From Lachnospiraceae bacterium (GTDB lineage: Bacteria; Bacillota; Clostridia; Lachnospirales; Lachnospiraceae): a stretch of DNA of 64,000 nt. The translations under genes were made by a program, and so were the position numbers. The DNA lies in NCBI GenBank assembly GCA_015057555.1, contig SVEC01000001.1:124001-188000 (forward strand). The letters run 5' to 3'. Below, in pieces: positions 35,401 through 43,955 of the stretch (the stretch's first letter is position 1; each line of letters opens with the position of its first letter). A model generated the notes under the pieces. That model was not told the DNA's origin and did no database searches. It saw nothing but the letters and a program-made list of their open reading frames with translations.

Positions 35401-36522
35401 ATGTATGTTTCAACTACTGACAACATAGGCAATAGAGAAATTAGAGAAGTAATTGGCCTTGTTATGAGTACAGAGATTAGCTCTCTTAGGGTTATGTTAG
35501 CTAAAGAGGAAGCAGGTAATGAGTATCTTTATGATGCTTGTTTAAAGAAGGCTCAGAATAAGCTTAAAAATAACGCTAGAAAATTAGGAGCTAATGCAGT
35601 TATCGGAGTAAAGACAAATATTACAACCTCACCAGAGCTAGGTTTAATGCTTACACTTACAGGAACAGCTGTAATGCTGGAGTATTCAGAGGAAGAGAAA
35701 AAGGCTGAGGAGGCAAGACTTGCTGAGGAAGCAAAACGAGCTGAGGAATTAAGAGCAGCGGAGTTAGCAAGAACTGCAGCAGAGGCTAGAGCTCAGGCAA
35801 AGGCTGAAGCAGAGGCAAAGGTTGCAAGTGAGATAAAGGCAGCGGCTCAGGCTAAGGCAGAGGCAGAGGCAAGAGCGGCACAGGAGATAAAAGCAGCTAG
35901 AGAGGCTATGGAATTAGCTCAAGCGAAGGCTGCCGAAGAGATTAAGCTGGCAGAGGCAACAAGAGCAGAGGCCCAAACAAGAGCTATGGCAGAGGCAAGA
36001 GCTATACTTGAGTCAAAGGTTGCTGCAGAGAGAGCTAATGTAGAGGCTAAGGCAGCTAAGGAGATGGCGGCAGAGGAAGCAAAGGTTAAAGCATTAGAGG
36101 ATGAGCTTGAATCTGCACTTGAGATAGCTAACAAGGCATTAGAAGAGAGAAATCAGCTTTTGATGCAGGCCTTAAGTAAGATTGAAAGTCTAGAGAAGGC
36201 AAATGCGGCACTTATGAAGCAGTCAGAGCCGGAGACTAATAAGGAGCCAGAGGAAGAGTACATAGAAGAAAACTTGGCCGGCATAGATGAAATCTTAGAC
36301 GGTAAGCGTAAAAAGTCGGATGAGATTAATGAGATTGATGTAAAAATTGTGGATGTTATATACAGCTATGGAAAACCAGTGTCTGCATCCAACATTCAGG
36401 AAAAGGTGCCGGATATGTCTATGATGGAGGTTCTTACCACTTTGAATAAGCTGGTAGAACAGGGTGTTATAGAAAGAGGCGACGGACTTTATTCTTTGGT
36501 GAATAGAGCTAGTATGGTATAA
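35401..36522 (+). CDS. YbjQ-like domain fused to coiled coil and winged helix
   Basis: A 373-residue protein with three parts. Residues about 1-95 match the YbjQ/PF01906 heavy-metal-binding-like fold: STTDNIGNREIREVIG at the start and NARKLGANAVIGVK near the end. Residues about 100-285 are an Ala/Glu/Lys-rich helix, almost surely a long coiled coil. Residues about 305-373 look like a winged helix (VDVIYSYGKPVSASNIQEKV, then VLTTLNKLVEQGVIERGDGLYSL). ATG 35401 is chosen because GGAGG is 8 bp upstream; ATG 35386 lies on that site. Function unknown; a DNA-tethered assembly or stress-response scaffold is conceivable. No membrane segment. Confidence 0.8.
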   Translation: MYVSTTDNIGNREIREVIGLVMSTEISSLRVMLAKEEAGNEYLYDACLKKAQNKLKNNARKLGANAVIGVKTNITTSPELGLMLTLTGTAVMLEYSEEEKKAEEARLAEEAKRAEELRAAELARTAAEARAQAKAEAEAKVASEIKAAAQAKAEAEARAAQEIKAAREAMELAQAKAAEEIKLAEATRAEAQTRAMAEARAILESKVAAERANVEAKAAKEMAAEEAKVKALEDELESALEIANKALEERNQLLMQALSKIESLEKANAALMKQSEPETNKEPEEEYIEENLAGIDEILDGKRKKSDEINEIDVKIVDVIYSYGKPVSASNIQEKVPDMSMMEVLTTLNKLVEQGVIERGDGLYSLVNRASMV

Positions 36523-36530
36523 GAAATATT

Positions 36531-36572
36531 AAACAGGAGATATAGCTATGGTAGCTTTGTCTCCTGTTTTTT
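36531..36572 (+). terminator. Terminator after the YbjQ-fusion gene
   Basis: AAACAGGAGA (36531-36540) pairs with TCTCCTGTTT (36560-36569), followed by further T residues. Confidence 0.8.
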
Positions 36573-36676
36573 TACTTGTGATACATATTGTAATATGATA
36601 AAATAATATATAGCAAAAGTCGAATTATTTGATGCTTGATATAACATAAGCTTAATTACAAATGAGGGGGTATGTT

Positions 36677-37135
36677 ATGAGTAGAGAAGAAGATTTAAGG
36701 AACCTTCAAAAGCTTGAAGAGCAATTCATATATGCCTATGAAGAGGCTGATAATTGTGATGAGGTTACTGCCCAAATTAAGGCATTAGAACGGGAAAAGG
36801 CAAACCCTAGTGCTGTGACTTATAATAAGCTTAAAACTAACAATTTCGAAACTTTGGAAAAACAGTATAAGGATGAGTGGGTGGCTAAGAATAGAGGTAT
36901 TAGACTTTACAGAATTCTTGCATCTATGGTGCTTGCATTTGTACTTATCGGGCTAACCTTGGTATTTATGAGTGATATGTTTTTAGGTACTGGGTATATA
37001 AATACACCACTTACTTTTAGAAGCTTTGTGTATGCAAATTCATTAGGTCTGTTATTTGTGCTTCTGGTAGTACATATTGTTCTCTCCGTAATACTTGGCA
37101 AGCTTCCTAAATGGATATTTGGAAAGGAGAGATAG
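36677..37135 (+). CDS. Small membrane protein with coiled N-terminus, unknown
   Basis: A 152-residue protein. An acidic helical N-terminus (about 1-70, with LQKLEEQFIYAYEEA) is followed by two membrane helices (about 82-105 and 120-143) and a short basic C-terminus. ATG 36677 fits GAGGGGG six bases upstream; the ATG at 36662 overlaps that site. Two base pairs separate its stop from the next gene's start, so the two are surely co-expressed. No family was recognised. Both proteins probably sit in the membrane together. Confidence 0.75.
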   Translation: MSREEDLRNLQKLEEQFIYAYEEADNCDEVTAQIKALEREKANPSAVTYNKLKTNNFETLEKQYKDEWVAKNRGIRLYRILASMVLAFVLIGLTLVFMSDMFLGTGYINTPLTFRSFVYANSLGLLFVLLVVHIVLSVILGKLPKWIFGKER

Positions 37136-37137
37136 GT

Positions 37138-37890
37138 ATGGTAGCAGATTTATTTACAGTATGGAAGGATTATCTTATATTAGCTGTGGCTGCTACGGGT
37201 GTGGCAGTAATTATCCTGGCAATCGTTAAGGTGGTTAACTCTTACTTCCTAGAGAATCCTATATTAGGAGCAAAGAAACTTCAGGCCTTAGAGGAGGCTA
37301 AGAAGCTTGACGCTGATAATGAGGAGGCTAATAGAGTTAGCAAGGAACAGGCAGAGGCAAAAGCTAAGGCGAGGCGTGAGGAACGTTTGGTTGAGATAGA
37401 GGAAGAGCTAGAGGAGCTTCAGATTGAGCTTAATAGATCAAAGGAAGACCTGGCTGCTCATTGGGAGTTTATAGATAATTCAGATATTTTAGGTCCGGAT
37501 GAAAAATCTCTTCAGACAGTGCAGATGCTTATGTATTTTATTGAAAGTCGTAGAGCAGATTCTATCAAGGAGGCTCTTCATGAGTATGATAAGGCTAAGA
37601 TGAATGAGAAGCTTCTTAAGTATGAGGAGCAACGTAATGAGCTAGAACGCCAGAAGATTGAGAATGAGCGTATTGATAGAGAACAGAGACTTAAGCTGGA
37701 GAGACAGCACGCAAAGGAGATGGAGTATATCGCTAGAGAAAATGCTAGAGGTATAGAGGACTTAGCTCGTAGAGTGGACAATTTCTCACAGCAAAGTTAT
37801 TATGCAAATATGGCAGCTAATGATGCAGCTAGACAAGCTGCTAATAAGGTGGCGGACAAGCTGGATAAGCTGTATTATAGCAATTATTAA
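37138..37890 (+). CDS. Membrane-anchored coiled-coil protein, unknown
   Basis: A 250-residue protein with one N-terminal membrane helix (about 11-32) and a long, charged cytoplasmic coiled coil (about 45-215, rich in Glu, Lys, Arg) interrupted near residue 115 by a less charged segment (DNSDILGPDEKSLQTVQML). The last ~35 residues are Ala/Asn/Tyr-rich. AAGGAG lies 8 bp upstream of ATG 37138. Its partner is the two-helix membrane protein just upstream. The arrangement recalls scaffold proteins, but no family was identified. Confidence 0.75.
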   Translation: MVADLFTVWKDYLILAVAATGVAVIILAIVKVVNSYFLENPILGAKKLQALEEAKKLDADNEEANRVSKEQAEAKAKARREERLVEIEEELEELQIELNRSKEDLAAHWEFIDNSDILGPDEKSLQTVQMLMYFIESRRADSIKEALHEYDKAKMNEKLLKYEEQRNELERQKIENERIDREQRLKLERQHAKEMEYIARENARGIEDLARRVDNFSQQSYYANMAANDAARQAANKVADKLDKLYYSNY

Positions 37891-37922
37891 TATATATTTT
37901 AAGAGTGATATGATAAGATGAT

Positions 37923-37968
37923 AATAACCTGAAAATGTTAGAATATGCTAATGTTTTCAGGTTATTTT
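37923..37968 (+). terminator. Terminator after the coiled-coil membrane gene
   Basis: A 13-bp perfect stem (37923-37935 with 37954-37966) continuing inward, then TTT. Confidence 0.85.
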
Positions 37969-38090
37969 TGTGTCAGAAGTTACCTTGCAAATAAACCAGA
38001 TAAATATACAACAAATTTCGACAAAAAATACTTGCAAAATTCGAAAAAAATAGTAGTAAAATTTAGCATTTTGTTATATATTATTAATCA

Positions 38091-38140
38091 CGGTATCGCT
38101 TTAGCGCACTAACACGAAAAAAGGCACTAAAGCACCCCCG
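38091..38140 (+). promoter_or_regulatory. Structured leader upstream of potA
   Basis: GCTTTAGCGC (38098-38107) pairs with GCACTAAAGC (38124-38133) with one mismatch, and the flanking CGG (38091-38093) can pair with CCG (38138-38140). It lies 30 bp before the potA start, within the probable 5' untranslated leader; a -35-like TTGCAA is at 38032 with an unclear -10. No T run follows, so it is not a terminator. Confidence 0.45.
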
Positions 38141-38170
38141 ATATAAATATACTGGGAGGACATTGAGTAA

Positions 38171-39631
38171 ATGAACGAGACACTTATTGAATTTAAGAAC
38201 GTAAAGAAGGTCTTTGATGACACGGTAGTTGTTGAGGATTTTAACCTAGAGGTAAAGAAGGGTGAATTTGTAACCCTGCTTGGTCCATCGGGTTGTGGTA
38301 AGACCACTATGCTTAGGATATTGGGCGGTTTTGAGTTGCCAACCTCAGGAAGTATTATGATGAATGGTGAAGATATTAGTATGCTTCCACCTAATCAGCG
38401 TCCTGTCAATACGGTGTTTCAGAAATACGCTCTTTTTCCACACTTAAATGTCTATGATAATATAGCATTTGGACTTAAACTTAAGAAGCTTTCTAAGAAG
38501 GAACAGGACGAGAAGGTTAAAAAGGCCTTAGAGCTTGTAGACCTTGAGGGTTTTGAGAAAAGAGCTATACATACACTTTCCGGTGGACAGCAGCAGCGTA
38601 TCGCTATTGCCAGAGCTGTTGTAAATGAACCAGAGGTTTTGCTTCTTGACGAGTCTCTTAGTGCACTTGATTACAAGATGCGTAAGGAGATGCAGATAGA
38701 GCTTAAAAATATGCATAAAAAGCTTGGTATTACCTTTATATTTGTAACTCATGACCAGGAGGAGGCTCTTACTATGTCTGACAAGATTGTTGTTATGGCA
38801 GATGGAGAGATTCAGCAGATAGGCACTCCTGAGGAAATATATAATGAGCCTAAGAATCTGTTTGTTGCGGACTTTATCGGTGAGAGTAATATATTTAAGG
38901 GAACTATGCTTGGGTACCACAAGGTTCGCTTCTGTGGTACTGAGTTTGACTGTGTAGACGACTATGCTAAGGATATGGTTATCGATGCGGTAATTCGTCC
39001 TGAGGATATTGTTATTACTGAGGAAAACAAGGGTCAATTTACAGGTGAGGTTATCTCCTGTGATTTCAAGGGTACATTTTATATAGTTGTAGTTCAGGCT
39101 GGCAAGAATGAGATAGAAATTCATAGCTTAAATAATTATGCCATCGGAACTAAGGTTGGTATGAGTATAGAGCCTGATAATATACACCTGATTCCTTACG
39201 ATACAAGCATCAACCACTACGAAGGTAAGGTTGTGGAGAGCAAGGCCAGCGATAAGATTCACGTGGAGTTCGAGGACTTCCAGGTGGATATCGACCCAGC
39301 TATTCTTATACCTGGTGCAGTTATGGAAGACTGGGAGGTTGTTGATGCTGAGGGCAATAGCATAGACCTTATGGGTACTAGAGTTGAGGCTTCCTTTATT
39401 CCATCTGATGCGGATCTTACAGATGACGCTGAGCAGGGTCTTGTACAGGGTAACATCTTCTCATTTATCTATGTTGATGATCACTACAGATATACTGTTC
39501 GTACTAAGTCTGAGGAGGACTACGTTGTTAATGATGAGGACCTTTGGAACCAAGAGGACTATGTTGGTGTAATTATCCCTATGGATAAGATGACTTATAA
39601 GATAGTAGAGGGCGATGCGGATGAAGAGTAA
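38171..39631 (+). CDS. potA: Spermidine/putrescine ABC importer ATPase, extended
   Basis: A 486-residue ATPase powering polyamine uptake. The ABC domain (1 to about 240) has GPSGCGKTTML, LSGGQQQR and the Walker B form LLLDESLSALDYK, the Ser variant typical of PotA, then VTHDQEEALTMSD. The usual TOBE regulatory part follows, but the protein is about 110-130 residues longer than common PotA. The extra C-terminal segment (from about 350, HYEGKVVESKASDKIHV onward) may be a second TOBE-like barrel plus an acidic end. ATG 38171 has GGGAGGAC about 10 bp upstream. It heads potABCD. Confidence 0.93.
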   Translation: MNETLIEFKNVKKVFDDTVVVEDFNLEVKKGEFVTLLGPSGCGKTTMLRILGGFELPTSGSIMMNGEDISMLPPNQRPVNTVFQKYALFPHLNVYDNIAFGLKLKKLSKKEQDEKVKKALELVDLEGFEKRAIHTLSGGQQQRIAIARAVVNEPEVLLLDESLSALDYKMRKEMQIELKNMHKKLGITFIFVTHDQEEALTMSDKIVVMADGEIQQIGTPEEIYNEPKNLFVADFIGESNIFKGTMLGYHKVRFCGTEFDCVDDYAKDMVIDAVIRPEDIVITEENKGQFTGEVISCDFKGTFYIVVVQAGKNEIEIHSLNNYAIGTKVGMSIEPDNIHLIPYDTSINHYEGKVVESKASDKIHVEFEDFQVDIDPAILIPGAVMEDWEVVDAEGNSIDLMGTRVEASFIPSDADLTDDAEQGLVQGNIFSFIYVDDHYRYTVRTKSEEDYVVNDEDLWNQEDYVGVIIPMDKMTYKIVEGDADEE

Positions 39632-40412
39632 TAATTTGAGAAAGCAGCTGGCTATACCATATGCTATCTTTCTGCTACTTTTCGTGGTATTACCGCTGCT
39701 GGTTGTAATATATTATGGATTTACAAATGGTGACGGACAGCCATCATTTGAGAATTTTATAAATTTCTTTAAAAATGGTAAGACTGTAGGAACCTTAATC
39801 TACAGCTTTGCTATAGCTATTATAACTACTATAGTTTGCTTAGCTTTGGCATATCCTGTGGCGCTTATAATAGCAAAGGGTGCATATAGCAAGAAGGCCA
39901 AATTCCTTATGATATTTGTGCTTCCTATGTGGATTAATTTTACCCTTCGTATAACAGCACTTAAGGAGGTGCTCACCCTTATCGAGGGTAACTTGGCATA
40001 TCACCAGTTTTTAAATACCATCATTTGTATGGTATATGACTTTTTACCATTTATGATGATGCCGCTTTATAATTCCTTAACTAAGCTTGATGATGGACTT
40101 ATAGAGGCCGCACGTGATCTTGGTGCTGGCAAGAGACAGGTGTTCTTCAAGGTAATATTACCGCTATCAATACCTGGTATCGTAAGTGGTGTAACCATGG
40201 TATTTTTACCATCTATGACTAACTACGTTGTGCTTGATATGATTTACAACAGCACATACATTATGGGAAGTCTTATTGGAAGCTATTTTAGTGCCTACGA
40301 TTGGCACAATGGTTCCGTTATATCCATAGTACTTCTTCTCATAATACTTGCGATTACATATTTGTCTAACAAGTATACAGATGAGAAGGGAGAAGCTAAC
40401 AGAGCACGTTAA
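39621..40412 (+). CDS. potB: Spermidine/putrescine ABC permease B
   Basis: A 263-residue permease with six membrane helices and the cytoplasmic EAA loop EAARDLGAGKRQVFFKVILPLSIPG that couples to PotA. ATG 39621 overlaps the end of potA by 11 bp and has GAGGG about 8 bp upstream; ATG 39615 is the alternative. Short, basic N-terminus (MKSNNLRKQ) leads directly into the first helix. Together with PotC it forms the translocation channel. Confidence 0.93.
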   Translation: MKSNNLRKQLAIPYAIFLLLFVVLPLLVVIYYGFTNGDGQPSFENFINFFKNGKTVGTLIYSFAIAIITTIVCLALAYPVALIIAKGAYSKKAKFLMIFVLPMWINFTLRITALKEVLTLIEGNLAYHQFLNTIICMVYDFLPFMMMPLYNSLTKLDDGLIEAARDLGAGKRQVFFKVILPLSIPGIVSGVTMVFLPSMTNYVVLDMIYNSTYIMGSLIGSYFSAYDWHNGSVISIVLLLIILAITYLSNKYTDEKGEANRAR

Positions 40413-40452
40413 TCCACTGCAATATGCAGGACTTTACGATTGGAGATTATAG

Positions 40453-41244
40453 ATGAATAAATTTTTTCAGCATATTATAATATGGCTTGTATTGCTGTTT
40501 TTATATGCACCAATATTAATTCTTATGGTGTACAGCTTTACAGATTCCACTATGATTGGAACCATTAGAAATTTTTCTATGGCCAATTACATAACCTTAT
40601 TCACTACACCAGAATTAGTGGAAATGATTGTGGGTACATTTACTCTTGCCATAGGGGTCGCAGTGCTTTCTACAATTCTTGGAACAACTGGAGCTATAGG
40701 AGCATTTTATTCTAAGAAAAAAACCAGAGGTGTGATAGAGATGGCGAACCAGATTCCTGTTATCAATGCAGATGTAGTGACTGGTTTTTCTATGTGTATT
40801 CTCATGATAGTATTTTTTAAGGTGAGAAAGGAGACATTTTTACCACTTATTATCGGTCAGACTGCCCTTTGTACACCTTTTGTATATCTGTCAGTGCTTC
40901 CTAGGTTAAAGCAGATGGACCATCAGCTTTATGAGGCGGCTTTAGACCTTGGATGCACAGCTTCTGGCGCCCTTAGAAAGGTAGTTTTACCACAAATTGT
41001 GCCAGGCATAATTTCAGGCTTTATGACAGCTATAACTCTTTCTTTAGATGATTATTTCATCACAACCTATACTAAGCCGGCCACCTTTGATACCATAAGC
41101 ACCTACGTGGTAAATGCTACAAAGGGAGCCCAGACGGATATTAAGACGGCTCTTTGGGCCTTGTCTACCGTGATTTTTGTACTGGTGGCTTTATATGTTG
41201 TTGCCCAGAATGTTATTAGCAGGAAAGAGGAGAAAAAAAGTTGA
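40453..41244 (+). CDS. potC: Spermidine/putrescine ABC permease C
   Basis: A 263-residue permease with six membrane helices and an EAA loop EAALDLGCTASGALRKVVLPQIVPG. It is the second channel subunit of the importer. The start follows potB by 40 bp. Its TGA stop is shared with the TTG start of potD (TTGA), so translation of the binding protein is coupled to it. The paired arrangement with potB and potA is the usual potABCD order. Confidence 0.93.
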   Translation: MNKFFQHIIIWLVLLFLYAPILILMVYSFTDSTMIGTIRNFSMANYITLFTTPELVEMIVGTFTLAIGVAVLSTILGTTGAIGAFYSKKKTRGVIEMANQIPVINADVVTGFSMCILMIVFFKVRKETFLPLIIGQTALCTPFVYLSVLPRLKQMDHQLYEAALDLGCTASGALRKVVLPQIVPGIISGFMTAITLSLDDYFITTYTKPATFDTISTYVVNATKGAQTDIKTALWALSTVIFVLVALYVVAQNVISRKEEKKS

Positions 41245-42704
41245 GAAAGATTAATAAAAAGATAATTACATATATCCTATGTCTCGCTATGATTATGGGA
41301 AATATGTTCATTCTTTCCGGTTGTTCAAAGGAGGAAGAGGAGGATGTAATCGTTCTTCGTGTTAGCAACTGGGAGGAATATATTGACGAGGGAGACTGGG
41401 ATCCTGAGGAGGAAACCATTGAGCTTGAGAATGGTACAGTTATCTGCCCAGAGCTTAGCTTGGTGGAGGATTTTGAAGCGTGGTTTTATGAGACCTACGG
41501 TAAGGAGGTTAGAGTGGAATACTCAACCTTTGGTACAAATGAGGAGCTATATAACCAGATGTCTATGGGTGATACCTACGACCTGGTATGTCCGTCTGAG
41601 TATATGATTATGAAGCTTATGACTGAGGATATGGTTGTTCCTTATTCAGAGGAGTTCTTTGATACAAGTGTAGATACAAATTACTATGCAAAGGGGCTGT
41701 CGCCATATATCAAGAGCGTATATGATGAGCTTTCTATAGAAGGAGAGCCACTTTCAAAGTACGCTGCAGGCTATATGTGGGGAACTCTTGGAATAGTGTA
41801 TAATCCAGAGGTGATTAGCGAGGAGGAAGCAGCCCATTGGGATTTGCTATTAGATAAGAAGTATGCTAAGCAGGTTACTATCAAGGATAGTGTAAGAGAT
41901 GCTTACTTTGCAGGAAATAGTATTTACAACAAGGATTTACTTCTCTCAGAGGAATTTATCAACTCAGATGATTATTATGAGAAAATGGAGCAGCTTTTAA
42001 ATGCTACGGACCAGGAAACTGTAGATGCCACAGAGGATATACTTTCTAAGATTAAGGGTAATGTATATTCCTTCGAGACAGATAGTGGTAAGGCAGATAT
42101 GGTATCTGGAAAGGTAGTTGCAAACCAGCAGTGGTCAGGAGATGCAGTATATACCTTAGACCAGGCTGAGGAAGAGGATGTATATCTATGCTACTCAGCA
42201 CCAGAGGAGGCTACAAACCTTTGGTTTGACGGTTGGGTTATGCTTAAGGATGGAATCGGAGAGGATCCAGACAAGCAGATGGCTGCTGAAGCATTTGTAA
42301 ACTTTGTATCTAGACCGGATAATGCTATAAGAAACATGTGGTACATCGGATATACCTCAGTTATCTCAGGTGGTGAGGATGATTCCATATTCCAGTATAT
42401 TGAGTATCTTTACGCAGCAGACCCTGAAGAGGAAGACCCAGAGGATCTTGTTGAGTATCCGGTAAGTCATTTCTTCACAGGTAAGCATGCAGAGGAGCTT
42501 AGTGAAGATGAGATAGCAGAATATACATTGACTACTTGGGAGGAGCAGACTAGAAGACAGCTCTTCGCCCAGTACCCACCAGAGGATGTAACAGATAGAA
42601 GTGTGGTTATGGCATACTTCGATAAGGAAGGTAATGAGAGAATTAATCAGATGTGGTTAAATGTAAGATGCTTTGATGTATATGAATATTTGTGGGGAGA
42701 GTAG
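41241..42704 (+). CDS. potD: Polyamine-binding lipoprotein PotD, TTG start
   Basis: A 487-residue extracellular binding protein of the importer. The signal peptide ends ILSGC (Cys28), so it is membrane-anchored by lipid. Binding-protein features are LRVSNWEEYID at the mature N-terminus, YDLVCPSEYMIMKLM, and AGYMWGTLGIVYNP. It is longer than the usual ~350 residues, with additional acidic segments including a tail region of PEEEDPEDLVEYPVSH. The start is TTG 41241 overlapping the potC stop, with AGGAGAAA upstream; no better ATG exists before the signal peptide. A terminator follows at 42.7 kb. Confidence 0.92.
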   Translation: MRKINKKIITYILCLAMIMGNMFILSGCSKEEEEDVIVLRVSNWEEYIDEGDWDPEEETIELENGTVICPELSLVEDFEAWFYETYGKEVRVEYSTFGTNEELYNQMSMGDTYDLVCPSEYMIMKLMTEDMVVPYSEEFFDTSVDTNYYAKGLSPYIKSVYDELSIEGEPLSKYAAGYMWGTLGIVYNPEVISEEEAAHWDLLLDKKYAKQVTIKDSVRDAYFAGNSIYNKDLLLSEEFINSDDYYEKMEQLLNATDQETVDATEDILSKIKGNVYSFETDSGKADMVSGKVVANQQWSGDAVYTLDQAEEEDVYLCYSAPEEATNLWFDGWVMLKDGIGEDPDKQMAAEAFVNFVSRPDNAIRNMWYIGYTSVISGGEDDSIFQYIEYLYAADPEEEDPEDLVEYPVSHFFTGKHAEELSEDEIAEYTLTTWEEQTRRQLFAQYPPEDVTDRSVVMAYFDKEGNERINQMWLNVRCFDVYEYLWGE

Positions 42705-42726
42705 AGGGAAAAAATAATAGAAAATG

Positions 42727-42769
42727 AAAATAGCCTGTTGTCTCAATAGTTGAGGCAATAGGCTATTTT
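42727..42769. terminator. Terminator after potD, shared with first XRE gene
   Basis: A 9-bp outer stem (AAAATAGCC with GGCTATTTT) and a paired inner part give a long hairpin with T run on the right and A run on the left. It can terminate both convergent genes. Confidence 0.85.
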
Positions 42770-42774
42770 TATAT

Positions 42775-43092
42775 CTATACATTCCAGATTTCTATGGTTT
42801 TCAAAAGCTTTTCTTTGGTTTCTATGTCAAGCTTTAGTATGGCTTGATACAGTTTTCTATCAAGTGCAGTTTCTGTATATTCTGGCTCTAATTCACCCAC
42901 CAGTGAATCTAGGGAGCAGCCTACCAGACGGGCATAGTATGTTAGTATGCGAAGTGACATAGCAGTTCTGTTGTTTTCAACATTGCTGATATATCCTGGT
43001 GTAACTCCCAATGATTCAGCAACCTGATTTTGGGTTAATCCATTTGCTATTCTTAAATTTTTAATCATTAATCCGTAGTTTTCTTCATCCAT
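42775..43092 (-). CDS. XRE-family regulator, copy A
   Basis: A 105-residue protein: helix-turn-helix of the Cro/C1 type (about 9-64; LTQNQVAESLGVTPGYISNVENNR) and a short helical C-terminus (LYQAILKLDIETKEKLL) for dimerisation. It differs from copy B at 50.8 kb at only 11 of 105 positions by my count, and both are on the minus strand. It is divergent from the unknown gene at 43209, with two palindromes in the shared control region. The pairing could be a toxin/antitoxin or a phage-like repressor switch (inference). GGGAGG precedes its start on its strand. Confidence 0.88.
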   Translation of the reverse strand: MDEENYGLMIKNLRIANGLTQNQVAESLGVTPGYISNVENNRTAMSLRILTYYARLVGCSLDSLVGELEPEYTETALDRKLYQAILKLDIETKEKLLKTIEIWNV

Positions 43093-43132
43093 AGAATAGA
43101 CCTCCCAATATATTAATATAAATATAAGTATA

Positions 43133-43190
43133 CAATAAATATTGCTTGTGATAAAGATACTAATAAGATATAATATATACTAAAAGTATA
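43133..43190. promoter_or_regulatory. Control region between XRE copy A and its divergent neighbour
   Basis: A palindrome CAATA-AA-TATTG (43133-43144) is followed by a promoter for the + strand gene, TTGTGA (43146-43151), 17-bp spacer, TATAAT (43169-43174). A second perfect palindrome TATACT-AAA-AGTATA (43176-43190) overlaps the expected transcription start. The first palindrome recurs beside XRE copy B, so it is the better operator candidate for both. Confidence 0.5.
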
Positions 43191-43208
43191 TAAAGGAAGG
43201 ATGGATTT

Positions 43209-43820
43209 ATGAATAATAGAAAATCGTTAACAGCGAGTGAGGAAAAAGTCTATGGTGAAGAAATTTCTTCGAAGAATGAAACAACTAATAATGTGCTTGT
43301 TGCAATTGATAGTAATGGTGACAGGGTAGTTATAATTCCACAGATTATATTCAAGGGGAAAAGGAGTATTTCGTGGAAAGAAGTTGAAAATTACTTAATT
43401 CGTTATGTTGGAAAAATTATTGAAGTATCTGAAACGGAGGATTTGATTTATATAGATAGATTGTTTGTTGATGAATATACTGGCTCAAAGTATACGAATA
43501 AACTGATGGGTGCGCTTCCGAAAGTAAAAGCTAATATGTCCCAAGGGATTTGTGAAATGATAGAAATTGCAACAGGAAAGAGATGGAAGGAGGATTTTGA
43601 AAAGAAACATGGAAAAAAAGCAGGAAAGGGTTGGTTTAGATATAATACGCGTTTTGCTTTACCTGTCACTAGTGAAAATGGTGAAATCTTAGAATACAAT
43701 ATATATCAGGCAGTATTAATTGTTAGATATTCTGAAGATGAGAAATTATATTTGTATGATATACAAAACATAAAAAAAGAAACGAGATACCCATCATGGA
43801 CAAAAGTGTCAGATGGTTAG
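43209..43820 (+). CDS. Unknown protein divergent from XRE regulator (203 aa)
   Basis: A 203-residue soluble protein. Visible blocks are SEEKVYGEEISSKN, VVIIPQIIFKGKRSISWKEVENYLIRYVGK, DEYTGSKYTNKLMG, a Lys/Gly-rich RWKEDFEKKHGKKAGKGWFRYNTRFALPV and YLYDIQNIKKETR near the C-terminus. I recall similar stand-alone proteins in Lachnospiraceae annotated as hypothetical. The late Tyr/Asp/Lys pattern has some flavour of the nuclease-like domains attached to polyvalent phage proteins, but I cannot confirm this. Divergence from an XRE regulator with shared operator is typical of toxin or lysogeny modules. GGAAGGATGG precedes the start. Confidence 0.7.
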   Translation: MNNRKSLTASEEKVYGEEISSKNETTNNVLVAIDSNGDRVVIIPQIIFKGKRSISWKEVENYLIRYVGKIIEVSETEDLIYIDRLFVDEYTGSKYTNKLMGALPKVKANMSQGICEMIEIATGKRWKEDFEKKHGKKAGKGWFRYNTRFALPVTSENGEILEYNIYQAVLIVRYSEDEKLYLYDIQNIKKETRYPSWTKVSDG

Positions 43821-43955
43821 AAACCCGCTTCCTTGTAAGGAATTATATAATAGAATTATTATAAAATCAAGTTATTTTAATTCACTATATTTATAAGGTG
43901 TTCATATGTCTGCTATTTATAATACATACTATGCTTATAAAGGAGGCAGACGATT

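Noticed and set aside
38528-39124. 198-codon minus-strand frame inside potA
   Set aside because: Antisense shadow of a conserved ATPase; no start signals.
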